In this document: piece by piece, positions 25,683-33,883 of the stretch
Layout: every line of letters starts with the position of its first letter
Position numbering within the stretch: the first letter of the stretch is position 1
Position numbers and translations under genes: made by a program
Notes under the pieces: generated by a model
Database searches by the model: none
What the model was told of the DNA's origin: nothing
Seen by the model: the letters and a program-made list of their open reading frames with translations, nothing else
NCBI RefSeq assembly: GCF_014596915.1
Contig: NZ_JACVWU010000015.1
Location: 174,404 to 238,403, forward strand
Source: Streptomyces sp. TRM68416
GTDB taxonomy: Bacteria; Actinomycetota; Actinomycetes; Streptomycetales; Streptomycetaceae
DNA: 64,000 bases
Direction of reading: 5' to 3'

Positions 25683-27062
25683 TCAGCTCTGGGCGGCGAT
25701 CCGCGCCAGACGCTGGGCCTGCTCCCGGGTGGAGCGGGCGACGGCGTCCTCGTCGACGGTGAGCAGTCGGTTGTTCTCGACGATCTGCTCGCCGCCCACG
25801 AAGGACGCGGTGACCGGGGCCGCCGCGCCGAAGACCAGCGCGGTGACCGGGTCGGCGATGGAGGCGTGGGCGAGGGTGTCGAGCTTCCACAGCACGAGGT
25901 CGGCGAGCTTGCCCGCCTCCAGCGAGCCGATCTCCGCGGAGCGGCCGAGGACCTGGGCGCCGCCGTAGGTGCCGAGGCGCAGGGCCTGGCGGGCGTTCAG
26001 CGCGGCCTCGCGGTGTGCGCCGAGGCGGTTGATCAGCAGGGCGTTGCGCAGCTCGGTGTGGAGTTCGCCGGACTCGTTGGACGCGGTGCCGTCGACGCCG
26101 AGGCCCACGGGGACACCGGCGGCCAGCATGTCGGGGACGCGGGCGATGCCGGCCGCGAGGCGGGCGTTGGACGAGGGGCAGTGGGCGACGCCGGTCCTCG
26201 TGCGGGCGAAGGCGGCGATGTCGGAGTCGTTCATGTGGACGCAGTGCGCCATCCACACGTCCTCGCCGAGCCAGCCGGTGGACTCGAAGTAGTCGGTCGG
26301 GCCCATGCCGAACAGCTCATGGCAGAACTGCTCCTCCTCGACCGTCTCCGAGCCGTGGGTGTGCAGCCGTACGCCGAGGTTGCGGGCCAACTCGGCTCCC
26401 TGGCGCAGCAGTTCGGTGGAGACGGAGAAGGGCGAGCAGGGTGCGACGGCCACCTGGGTCATCGCGTCGAAGGAGGCGTCGTGGTGCTCCTTGACGGTGG
26501 CCTCGGTGGCGGCGAGGGCTCCGTCCAGGGTCTCGACGGCGAAGTCCGGGGGCAGGCCGCCGTCCTTCTCGCTGCGGTCCATGGAGCCACGGGCGAGGGT
26601 GAAGCGGACGCCCATCTCGCGGGCCGCGCGGATGATCGAGCCGGACAGGTCGCCGGAGCCGTGCGGGAAGACGTAGTGGTGGTCCATGGCGGTGGTGACA
26701 CCGCCGCGGGCCATCATGGCGAGCGAGCCCTGCGCGGCCGCGTAGGTCATCCGCTCGTCGATGCGCGCCCAGGTCGGGTACAGCGCGACGAGCCAGTTGA
26801 AGAGGTTGTGGTCGGTGGCCAGGCCCCGGGTGATCCACTGGTAGAAGTGGTGGTGGGTGTTGACCAGGCCGGGGGTCACGAGGTGGCCGGTGGCGTCGAT
26901 GCGGCGTACGACGTTCTCCAGGCCCTCGGGGGCCCTGCCCGCGCCGAGTGACTCGATGCGGTTGCCGACGATGACGAGGTGACCGCTCGGGTACTCGGTG
27001 TCGTTGGCGTCGACGGTCGCGATCGCACAGTTCTCGATGACGATGCGCTGGTCTGCTGCCAT
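25683..27062 (-). CDS. 8-oxoguanine deaminase
   Basis: 459 residues, metal-dependent amidohydrolase that converts 8-oxoguanine to urate. The HxH motif is in VNTHHHFYQW (H70, H72), the third metal His in LHTHGSE, then WMAHCVHM and the late Asp in GLGVDGTASNE. The pattern with DHNLFNWL and TAMDHHYVFP fits 8-oxoguanine deaminase rather than guanine deaminase or AtzA-like hydrolases, though substrate can only be confirmed by assay. ATG 27062 follows GCAAAGGACG. It lies between the permease and uricase on the same strand. Confidence 0.88.
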   Translation of the reverse strand: MAADQRIVIENCAIATVDANDTEYPSGHLVIVGNRIESLGAGRAPEGLENVVRRIDATGHLVTPGLVNTHHHFYQWITRGLATDHNLFNWLVALYPTWARIDERMTYAAAQGSLAMMARGGVTTAMDHHYVFPHGSGDLSGSIIRAAREMGVRFTLARGSMDRSEKDGGLPPDFAVETLDGALAATEATVKEHHDASFDAMTQVAVAPCSPFSVSTELLRQGAELARNLGVRLHTHGSETVEEEQFCHELFGMGPTDYFESTGWLGEDVWMAHCVHMNDSDIAAFARTRTGVAHCPSSNARLAAGIARVPDMLAAGVPVGLGVDGTASNESGELHTELRNALLINRLGAHREAALNARQALRLGTYGGAQVLGRSAEIGSLEAGKLADLVLWKLDTLAHASIADPVTALVFGAAAPVTASFVGGEQIVENNRLLTVDEDAVARSTREQAQRLARIAAQS

Positions 27063-27168
27063 GGTTCGTCCTTTGCGCTGTGGTGGAGAGGGCACGGCAG
27101 GACCCTGGAGATTTGAGTGCCGCGGCCGGGTTCACAAGGCCCGGCCGCGGGTGCCGAGAGGGGGGTGT

Positions 27169-28104
27169 CTACAGGTTGGTCATGTCGACCGGGATGAGCT
27201 GCTCGGCCCCGTCCCGCAGGATGGTGGCCTCGATCAGGCCGTAGGGGCGGTCGGCGGCGTAGTACACCGCGCCGTCCTTGGCCTCGTTGTCGATCCCGAA
27301 GGGCGACAGGTCCGAGCGGAAGTGGTGCTTGTTGGGCATCGAGAAGCGGATCTCCTCGACCTCGTCGCGGGTGTTCAGCACCCGTACGCCCATCTCGAAG
27401 AGGGTCTGCTGGAGCGAGTACGAGTAGGTCTCGGCGAACGCCTGCAGCGCGTGCTTGCGCACCCCGTTGTACGAGCGGTCCCAGTCGGGGGCGTGCGAGT
27501 CGATGCCGTCCCAGTTGTGCCGCCACCAGGTGGAGACGGTGGTGGCGAGGATGCGGTCGCGGTCCTCCGGCAGGGTGGTGTACTTGTCCTTCAGGAAGCC
27601 CCAGAACTCGGAGTTGGTGGTGTTCAGGACGGTGAGGTCCTTGAACCCGGAGAGCACCTGGATGCCGTGGCCGTCGTAGGTGATCTGCGCGACGCGGGTC
27701 TCCTGGCCCTTGCGGACGAAGGAGTGGGCGATCTCGTCGGCGCCGACGAAGCGGGCGCCGCCCTGCGAGGTCTCGATGCGCTCCCAGGCGTACTCCTCGA
27801 CGCGGATGCGGGCCCGGTGGATGGGCTCGTTGTTGTCCACGAAGTGGCGGGCGAGCCGGACGCCGAAGTCCTCGGCGCTCTGGATGCCGTGCTCCTTGGC
27901 GAAGGCGTACACCGTGTTCTTGGTGGTGTCGGTCGGCAGGACGTTGGCGTTGGATCCGCTGCGGTGGACCTCCTCCATGTCGCCGGAGAGGGCGACGGAG
28001 ACGTTCAGGTCCTTGATGTGGTGCGTGTCGCCGTCTCGCGTGATCTTGACGACGCGGTTCTCGGCCTTGCCGTACTGGTTCTGTCCCAGGACGAAGCGGG
28101 TCAT
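27169..28104 (-). CDS. uox: Uricase (urate oxidase)
   Basis: 311 residues, cofactor-free; oxidises urate to 5-hydroxyisourate with H2O2 as by-product. LGQNQYGKAENRVVKI holds the catalytic Lys, LPTDTTKNTVYAFAKEHG the Thr of the active site, and the C-terminal part has TNSEFWGFLKDKYTTL and MPNKHHF. All conserved features are intact. It starts 8 bp after the HIU hydrolase stop, so the three genes OHCU decarboxylase, HIU hydrolase and uricase form one operon. Confidence 0.97.
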   Translation of the reverse strand: MTRFVLGQNQYGKAENRVVKITRDGDTHHIKDLNVSVALSGDMEEVHRSGSNANVLPTDTTKNTVYAFAKEHGIQSAEDFGVRLARHFVDNNEPIHRARIRVEEYAWERIETSQGGARFVGADEIAHSFVRKGQETRVAQITYDGHGIQVLSGFKDLTVLNTTNSEFWGFLKDKYTTLPEDRDRILATTVSTWWRHNWDGIDSHAPDWDRSYNGVRKHALQAFAETYSYSLQQTLFEMGVRVLNTRDEVEEIRFSMPNKHHFRSDLSPFGIDNEAKDGAVYYAADRPYGLIEATILRDGAEQLIPVDMTNL

Positions 28105-28111
28105 GTGTCGG

Positions 28112-28513
28112 TCAGCTCCCTCGGTAAACGGAGTAGCCGAACGGGTTGAGCAGCAGCGGAACGTGGTAGTGCTCGCCGGGCACCACCGCGAAGGCGATGG
28201 TGACCTCGGGGAAGAACACGGGCCGTCCGTTCTCGCTGTCCCGAAGCGCGGGGGCGTCCTGCTGGGCCGCGGCTTGCTTCTTGGCGAAGTACGTCTCGGT
28301 CTCGAACACGAGGCGTACGTGGGTGGTTCCTTCCGGCAGGGCCGGCAGGTCCTTGCAGCGCCCGTCCGCGTCGGTCGCGGAGCCGCCGAGCGCCTGCCAG
28401 TCCGCCTCGCGCCCGGAGCGGGCGGAGAGGTGGACGGCGACGCCCTCGGCGGGGCGGCCGATGCTGGTGTCCAGGATGTGCGTGGACACCGATGCGGTGG
28501 TGCTGGTGCTCAT
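28112..28513 (-). CDS. uraH: 5-Hydroxyisourate hydrolase (transthyretin-like)
   Basis: 133 residues. The active-site HILD is at residues 12-15, GRPAEGVAVHL follows, and the family-defining C-terminus YRGS is the last four residues. It opens the ring of 5-hydroxyisourate to OHCU. Its ATG lies 4 bp downstream of the decarboxylase stop and it precedes uricase, so the operon encodes consecutive steps. Confidence 0.96.
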   Translation of the reverse strand: MSTSTTASVSTHILDTSIGRPAEGVAVHLSARSGREADWQALGGSATDADGRCKDLPALPEGTTHVRLVFETETYFAKKQAAAQQDAPALRDSENGRPVFFPEVTIAFAVVPGEHYHVPLLLNPFGYSVYRGS

Positions 28514-28517
28514 GGGG

Positions 28518-29027
28518 TCAGGCTTCCTCTTCGACGAGTCGGGCCAGTCGGATGCGGTTGATCTTCCCCAGTTCGGCGCGGACGATCTCGCGCTCCTGCT
28601 CCGGCGCGTTGCCGATCCGCTCCTTGACGGCGTCGCGCATCTGCTCGCCGGTCCGGCCGGTGGCGCAGATGAGGAAGACGTGGCCGAACTTGTCCTGGTA
28701 GGCAAGGTTCAGTTCCAGCATCTCCGCCTTGAGCTCTTCCGGGGCTCCGGCCATGCCGCGCTGTTCGCGGGCCGAGGTCGGGTCGCCCGGCTTGGGACGG
28801 CCGATCGGTGGGTGGCCGGCCATCGCCTCGTCGAGGTCGGCGGCGGTCAGCTCGCCCATGGCGGCGTCGCTGGCGGCGTAGAGGGCCTCGACGGTGGGGT
28901 ACGGGCGGGCGGCGAGGAGCCGCTCGCCCCACGCCCGGGAGGCACACGCCTCGTGGAGCGCGGCGCGGGCCGCGTGCTCCTCCAGGGCGTTGAACCGGAC
29001 CAGGCCCGGCGTGGATGTGGACGTCAC
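28518..29027 (-). CDS. uraD: 2-Oxo-4-hydroxy-4-carboxy-5-ureidoimidazoline (OHCU) decarboxylase
   Basis: 169 residues. The catalytic His lies in AGHPPIGRP, and FGHVFLICATGRTGEQM is the conserved C-terminal block. It makes (S)-allantoin from OHCU. GTG 29027 is chosen because CGGAGG lies 6 bp upstream; the longer frame from 29081 would enter the promoter. First gene of the operon whose promoter carries the palindromes at 29091-29128. Confidence 0.95.
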   Translation of the reverse strand: MTSTSTPGLVRFNALEEHAARAALHEACASRAWGERLLAARPYPTVEALYAASDAAMGELTAADLDEAMAGHPPIGRPKPGDPTSAREQRGMAGAPEELKAEMLELNLAYQDKFGHVFLICATGRTGEQMRDAVKERIGNAPEQEREIVRAELGKINRIRLARLVEEEA

Positions 29028-29078
29028 GGGAGCCTCCGTGGCCTTGTGCTGTACGGGCTGCGGATAGCTAACGCCCTC

Positions 29079-29128
29079 CACGAGGCGACGTCAACACTTT
29101 GTTGAAAATTCCGGGTTACGAAACCCGG
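29079..29128 (-). promoter_or_regulatory. Uricase-operon promoter with TCAAC palindrome
   Basis: TCAACACTTTGTTGA (29091-29105) is a perfect 6-3-6 palindrome; on the minus strand it reads into TTGACG, a good -35. Upstream of it, TTCCGGGTTACGAAA (29109-29123) is a degenerate AllR-type box inside a second palindrome, CCGGGTT-N4-AACCCGG. The katA promoter has nearly the same -35 palindrome (TCAACAAACTGTTGACG against TCAACAAAGTGTTGACG). Confidence 0.7.
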
Positions 29129-29144
29129 CGACCCCCCTGGCCCC

Positions 29145-29513
29145 TCATGCCTCCTTGTCGCGGTTGAGGTAGTTGTACACGGTGAAGCGGCTGACGCCGA
29201 GGGCGCTCGCCACGGTCTCCACCCCGTGCCGCACGGAGAAGGCGCCGCGCGCCTCGAGTATCCGTACCACCTCCTGCTTGGACTTGCGGTCCAGGTCGGC
29301 CAGCGGCTTGCCCCGCTTGCGCTCCATGGCGGCCAGGATGTGGTCGAGGGAGTCCGCGAGCTGCGGCAGGCGTACGGCGACGATGTCGGCGCCCTCCCAG
29401 GCGAGCACGACGTCGTCCGGTCCCGCCTCGTCGGGCGGGACGATCTCGCCGCCGATGGCGTCGACCAGGGGTTTGACGGCCGCGATGAAGGAGTCGCCCC
29501 CGGTGCCGGTCAC
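29145..29513 (-). CDS. YheO/HTH_22-type DNA-binding protein
   Basis: 122 residues. The C-terminal part, KPLADLDRKSKQEVVRILEA followed by ALGVSRFTVYNYLNR, is the helix-turn-helix block (HTH_22) of YheO-like regulators; the N-terminal 60 residues are a short ligand-binding-like domain. It overlaps the upstream small gene by 4 bp and ends 118 bp before uraD on the same strand. It is a candidate local regulator of the uricase operon, possibly of the TCAAC palindrome; that is inference from position. Confidence 0.75.
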   Translation of the reverse strand: MTGTGGDSFIAAVKPLVDAIGGEIVPPDEAGPDDVVLAWEGADIVAVRLPQLADSLDHILAAMERKRGKPLADLDRKSKQEVVRILEARGAFSVRHGVETVASALGVSRFTVYNYLNRDKEA

Positions 29514-29764
29514 GCCTCCTCCCCGATCACGTTGACCTGGAGGGAGACCCGGGTCGCCCCGGCCTCCAGGGTCTTGCGCAGCAGCGCGTCCACGGCGGTG
29601 AGCACGGCATCGGCCCCGCCCTCCGCGGTGTTCCCGAACGGACCGACGTCCACCGCGTCCAGCTCCGCCGCCTCGACGACCTCACGGGCCACCAGCGCGT
29701 GCGCGGGGGCCTCGTCCAGGTCGAAGGGCTCGGTCGTGAATTCCACTCTCAGTCGCATCATCAC
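29510..29764 (-). CDS. Small MTH1187/YkoF-like (thiamine-binding fold) protein
   Basis: 84 residues: MRLRVEFTTEPFDLDEAPAH opens the ferredoxin-like fold and VSLQVNVIG near the end is the strand typical of MTH1187/YkoF proteins. These proteins bind small ligands such as thiamine. Coupled by a 4-bp overlap to the HTH gene downstream, suggesting a ligand-binding partner. The first of three consecutive ATG/ATG-like codons may not be the true start. Confidence 0.6.
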   Translation of the reverse strand: MMMRLRVEFTTEPFDLDEAPAHALVAREVVEAAELDAVDVGPFGNTAEGGADAVLTAVDALLRKTLEAGATRVSLQVNVIGEEA

Positions 29765-29963
29765 ATTCCCCAGGGAGGAGGCCGCTGTAGACGTGCAGGA
29801 TCATCGCAGCGTCGATGCGCCCCGACCACGACCTTAACGGACTCCCCCACGGCGCATACGGCCGAGGACCGCCGCCCCCCTGGTGGTGGAGGCGACGGCC
29901 CTCGGCGGCAGACGAACTGGAGGCGGTACTGGAACCAGCTGCGGGAACCAGCTCCGGAACCTA

Positions 29964-30413
29964 CTAGAACCAGCTCTGGAACGTGCCGGCGTTGCAGCCC
30001 AGGGTGCGGAAGCCGACGTTGCTGTCGTCGATGCAGCGGTTGGTCGCCTGGTTCTTGAGCTCGATCGTGTTGTCGGCCCACTTCTTGACGTACCAGCTCT
30101 GGTTGCGGCTGTCGTCACAGGGCAGGGTCTTGAAGCCCTGGTCGCTGTCGTACATGCAGCGGTTGGTGTTGACGTTCTTCAGCTGGACCGTGCCGTCGTT
30201 CCACTTGTGCACGATCCACTTCTGGGCATTGGAGTCGTTGCAGCTCCAGGTGCGGAAGCCCTGGTTGGTGTCGTCGATGCAGCGGTTGGTGGCCTGGTTC
30301 TTGAACGTGTTGATCACGTCGGCGGCCGACGCCGTGGTCGCCGGCAGGAAGGCGAGCGCCGCGACAGAGGTGCCGAGCGCCGCCGCGCGGACGAGGGTGC
30401 TGGAGATGGACAT
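29964..30413 (-). CDS. Secreted ricin-type beta-trefoil lectin
   Basis: 149 residues. Signal peptide 1-33 (ends TTASA), then three repeats: NQATNRCIDDTNQGFRTWSC, VNTNRCMYDSDQGFKTLPC and NQATNRCIDDSNVGFRTLGC, each closing with Q(K/S)W. This is a complete single ricin B-like trefoil without an enzyme domain. Each repeat has two cysteines that should form the trefoil disulfides. GAAGGGA lies 6 bp before ATG 30413. The upstream region has runs of GTGAA and GGTGA. It probably binds cell-wall or plant glycans. Confidence 0.88.
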   Translation of the reverse strand: MSISSTLVRAAALGTSVAALAFLPATTASAADVINTFKNQATNRCIDDTNQGFRTWSCNDSNAQKWIVHKWNDGTVQLKNVNTNRCMYDSDQGFKTLPCDDSRNQSWYVKKWADNTIELKNQATNRCIDDSNVGFRTLGCNAGTFQSWF

Positions 30414-30426
30414 GGTGTTCCCTTCG

Positions 30427-30480
30427 GTGAGGTGAAGTGAAGTGAAGTGCGGTGTGGCGAGATGAGGTGAGGTGAGGTAC
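30427..30480. repeat. Short tandem repeats upstream of the lectin gene
   Basis: GTGAA-type units (about 30428-30448) and GGTGA-type units (about 30464-30478) follow each other in the lectin gene's 5' region. On the transcribed minus strand they are TTCAC/TCACC runs. Confidence 0.6.
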
Positions 30481-30523
30481 AGGCGGGAGAAGGTGCGGTC
30501 GGGCGAAGCGGAGGGTGGTGGCG

Positions 30524-31300
30524 TCAGCGGCACTCGCGGCTGACGTTGCCCTTGTCGTCGCCCTTGAGGTAGATCGCGCTGACGTATCCCACGCCGCCCG
30601 CGCGCAGCGGGAGTTCGATCCACTTGTCGTTGGTGTAGCCCTCGGCGGTGATGCTCTGGCCGGTCTTCCAGCAGTTCGCCGGGTAACTCTCGTTGGGGTA
30701 GACCTTGCTGACGATGTCGCAGTTCGTGACGGCGGCGCAGGAGCGGACGTTCGCCTCCGCCCAGGCGGTCACCGTGGTCTGCCCGCCCCCGCCGCCTCCG
30801 CCCGGCGTGCAGGGCAGGTTCACCCCTCGGTCGCGCAGGTACGGCACCGGGTCGATGCCGCGGACCGTGGTGGACGTGCCGACGCGGACACGCAGGTGCA
30901 GGTGCGGGCCGGTCGACTGGCCCTCGCTGCCCATCAGCGCGATGCGCTGTCCGGCCTGGACGTGCTGCCCCACGGCGACGTCCCGCTGGTACATGTGCCC
31001 GTACTCGGTCACCGTGCCGTCGTTGTGCAGGATGCGGATCCACTGGCCGTAGCCGCTGGCGGGGCCGGAGGCGATGACCTCGCCGGCGCCGACGGCGTAG
31101 ATGGGTGTGCCTTGGGCGTTGGCGATGTCGACACCGTCATGGCCGCTGCTGTAGCCCTGGGTGACCACTCCGGCTGCGGGGCACGACGCCGCGAACGCGG
31201 CCGCCGCGGTGGCCGGTGCGGCGACGGACGGTACCGCCCCGATCAGGGGCAGGGCCACTGCGGCCGCCGTGACGAGTCCGGCGCGCTGATACAGACGCAC
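30524..31300 (-). CDS. Secreted M23 peptidase with C-terminal SH3-like module
   Basis: 258 residues. Signal peptide 1-28, then a LytM/M23 domain with H54-x3-D58 (GHDGVDIA) and H133-L-H135 (GPHLHLRV), so the zinc site is complete. A Gly-rich linker at about 168-176 leads to an SH3-like module (WAEANVRSC...GYVSAIYLKGD) with four cysteines. Likely a peptidoglycan endopeptidase. GTG 31300 is preferred because AGGAGAGGAAG precedes it. The module is nearly identical in DNA to that of the divergent gene at 31499. Confidence 0.9.
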   Translation of the reverse strand: MRLYQRAGLVTAAAVALPLIGAVPSVAAPATAAAAFAASCPAAGVVTQGYSSGHDGVDIANAQGTPIYAVGAGEVIASGPASGYGQWIRILHNDGTVTEYGHMYQRDVAVGQHVQAGQRIALMGSEGQSTGPHLHLRVRVGTSTTVRGIDPVPYLRDRGVNLPCTPGGGGGGGQTTVTAWAEANVRSCAAVTNCDIVSKVYPNESYPANCWKTGQSITAEGYTNDKWIELPLRAGGVGYVSAIYLKGDDKGNVSRECR

Positions 31301-31498
31301 GAAGCTTCCTCTCCTGGTTCGTTGCGAGGACGGCTCGGAAGCTATCCGCGCCCGCCGCGGGGGCGACATCCGGAACGTTCCGGAATGACAGCGGCCGGCG
31401 CGACCCGATAGGCCTCTGCCTGGTCAGACACAAGACCTCGGCAGACACAGGACCTCGGCACACGCCGGGTGCCGCGAGCCCGATCGGGGAGATTCATC

Positions 31499-32782
31499 GT
31501 GCGATCCACCAGCAGGAGACTGCTACGGGGCCTGTGCGCCCTGCTCATAGTGGGCGGGCTGACACCCGTCACCGCCGCCGCGGCCACTGACGGCGAGAGA
31601 CCCGCCGCCGCGCGGCCCGTGACCGACTGGCAGGTGGATCTCGCCGGTACGGCGGACGAGCGGCACAACATCTCCCGTCGTGCCGACGGCGGCCTCGCCA
31701 TCCGCGACCGCCGCCTGAGCACCCCGTCCGAGCCCGGCAAGGCGTTCGCCCTCTACACGGCCCCCGCCCGGAGCCTCGGCCGGCAGACCGACGCCTTCAC
31801 CGTCAGCACCCGGGCCGACGCGCCGTCCGGAACCCGCGTCCTGACCGAGGTGCGCGGCAGCAGCCATCCCGGCCGGTGGACCCAGTGGACCGACGCCGGT
31901 ACGACGGGCAGGCTACGGCTGTCGGAGGCCGTCTCGGTCCTCCAGGTGCGGCTGACCCTGCTGGGCACCCGGAGTGCCTCCCCGGTGGTCTCGGAGGTCT
32001 CCGTGCACGCCGACCCCGCGACGCGCACCGCCCGTGCGGGCACCGGTGCGACGGCGACGGCATCGGTGACGTACCGCCTCTTCGCCACCCGCGAGGGACT
32101 GACCGGGCACACCACGGCGAACGGCCATGTCATCCAGCCCCGCGACCACTTCGTGGCCCTGCCCTCCCGGCGGATGCTGGCGAGCAAGGGAGGCCGCGAG
32201 TACCAGGTGCGGCTCTGCTACCGGCGCACGGGACGCTGCGAGACCGCCCCCGTGTGGGACGTGGGCCCCTGGAACACCCGGGACGACTACTGGAATCCGC
32301 CCGGGGAGCGCCAGATGTGGCGTGACCTGCCGCAGGGCACCCCGCAGGCGCAGGCGGCCTACCAGTCGGGCTACAACGGCGGCCTCGACGAGTTCGGCCG
32401 CCGGGTCGCCAACCCGGCCGGCATCGACGTGGCCGACGGCACCTTCTGGGACGGCCTCGGCATGACGGACAACGACTGGGTGGACGTCACGTTCCAGCCC
32501 GCCGACGGCGGCGGGGGCGGGCAGACGACGGTGACCGCCTGGGCGGAGGCGAACGTCCGCTCCTGTGCCGGCATCACCAACTGCGACATCGTCAGCAAGG
32601 TCTACCCCAACGAGAGTTACCCGGCGAACTGCTGGAAGACCGGCCAAAGCATCACCGCCGAGGGCTACACGAGCGACAAGTGGATCGAACTCCCGCTGCG
32701 GGCAGGGGGCGTGGGATACGTCAGCGGCATCTATCTCAAGGGCGACGAGACCGGCGGTGTGACGCGCCGGTGCGGCACCTGA
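31499..32782 (+). CDS. Secreted DPBB-like protein with C-terminal SH3-like module
   Basis: 427 residues: signal peptide 1-30, a beta-sandwich region to about 180, a double-psi beta-barrel-like domain at about 190-330 (GHTTANGHVIQPRDHFVAL, CETAPVWDVGPWN, GIDVADGTFWDGLG), a glycine linker and the SH3-like module (WAEANVRSC...GYVSGIYLKGD) at about 345-427. The GPWN-D pattern fits peptidoglycan-associated barrel proteins of actinobacteria. GTG 31499 has GGGAGA upstream. It diverges from the M23 gene and probably binds or acts on peptidoglycan. Confidence 0.75.
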   Translation: MRSTSRRLLRGLCALLIVGGLTPVTAAAATDGERPAAARPVTDWQVDLAGTADERHNISRRADGGLAIRDRRLSTPSEPGKAFALYTAPARSLGRQTDAFTVSTRADAPSGTRVLTEVRGSSHPGRWTQWTDAGTTGRLRLSEAVSVLQVRLTLLGTRSASPVVSEVSVHADPATRTARAGTGATATASVTYRLFATREGLTGHTTANGHVIQPRDHFVALPSRRMLASKGGREYQVRLCYRRTGRCETAPVWDVGPWNTRDDYWNPPGERQMWRDLPQGTPQAQAAYQSGYNGGLDEFGRRVANPAGIDVADGTFWDGLGMTDNDWVDVTFQPADGGGGGQTTVTAWAEANVRSCAGITNCDIVSKVYPNESYPANCWKTGQSITAEGYTSDKWIELPLRAGGVGYVSGIYLKGDETGGVTRRCGT

Positions 32783-32890
32783 CCCGCGTCACCCCGTAAC
32801 GTGCCGGAGTCCCTTCTCCGCCCCGGTGCGGCACTGTCGCACCAGCGCACCGGATCACCGGTGCACCGTCGAGGAGGAGGGCGAGGGCCC

Positions 32891-33775
32891 GTGAGGTTGT
32901 GGCTGCGCAGAAATGCGGGGCGGGTGGCGGCGTTGCTGATGACGGTGGGGCTGTGCGCGAGCGCACCGGCCGCGTCGGCGGCGCCCGCCGCCCGCCCGGA
33001 CTTCAGACTGCCGTTCCCGTGCGGACAGACCTGGCAGCTCCAGACGTACGCGGGCCACGCGCCCGACGACAAGAAGCTCGACATGTACCGGGTCGGCGGC
33101 CCCACCCTCGGTGGGACGGTCGTCGCCTCCGCCGCCGGCACGGTCACCGAGTTCTTCGAGCCCGGCGGCCTGGAGATCAATCACGGCGACGGCTGGTTCA
33201 CGGTCTATCTGCACCTGGACCGTATCGACGTACGCCTGGGGCAGCGCGTCGCCTCCGGCACCCCCCTCGGGCGGCTCGGGCTGGTCGGCACCGACTCGGC
33301 CCATCTGCACTACGAGCAGCTCTACGACTCCAACGGCGACAACGACGGCGAGACGGACGAAATGGTCCACCCGGTCCTTCAGGGCACCGAGTACCGGCTG
33401 AGCCCGAGCGGCCCGTTCCCGCGTGTCACCAGCACCAACGCCTGCGACGGCGGCGGCGGCGAACCGGACCGGTTCTGGGTGGACACCTACGCCGACGCCA
33501 CCGGCTACCCCGACGTGGACTGCGTGGGCGACACCACCCCGCGCTGCGCACCCCAGGGCACCCTGCGCAAGGGCACCAACTACGTCCTGTGCAAGAAGTG
33601 GGGCGACCGGGTGGGCAACGACGCAACGTACAACCACTGGTGGCTGCTCACCGACCTCGACGAGGTGGCACCGGGCGGCCGGGGGCGGGCGTACGTCTCC
33701 GCCTACTACCTCCAGAAATGGGGCAACGACGAGGCCAGGGACAACGACGGCCGCGACATCCGCAGGTGCGACTGA
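32891..33775 (+). CDS. Secreted M23 peptidase with cysteine-rich C-terminal module
   Basis: 294 residues: signal peptide 1-30, M23 domain with H56 and D64 (GHAPDDKKLD, wider spacing than in the neighbouring M23 protein), H138-L-H140 (SAHLHYEQL), and a C-terminal SH3-like module with cysteine pairs (VDCVGD, TPRCAP, YVLCKKWG). GTG 32891 is preceded by GAGGAGGG. It follows the DPBB gene by 108 bp on the same strand. Together these genes look like a cell-wall remodelling set. Confidence 0.86.
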   Translation: MRLWLRRNAGRVAALLMTVGLCASAPAASAAPAARPDFRLPFPCGQTWQLQTYAGHAPDDKKLDMYRVGGPTLGGTVVASAAGTVTEFFEPGGLEINHGDGWFTVYLHLDRIDVRLGQRVASGTPLGRLGLVGTDSAHLHYEQLYDSNGDNDGETDEMVHPVLQGTEYRLSPSGPFPRVTSTNACDGGGGEPDRFWVDTYADATGYPDVDCVGDTTPRCAPQGTLRKGTNYVLCKKWGDRVGNDATYNHWWLLTDLDEVAPGGRGRAYVSAYYLQKWGNDEARDNDGRDIRRCD

Positions 33776-33883
33776 TCCGGCCGGCGGGCCAACCTGCACC
33801 CCGGCCGGACCACGGCGGGCCACCCTGCACCCCCGGCCGGACCACGGCGGGTCACCCCGTGCCCTCCGGCCGGACCACGGCGT

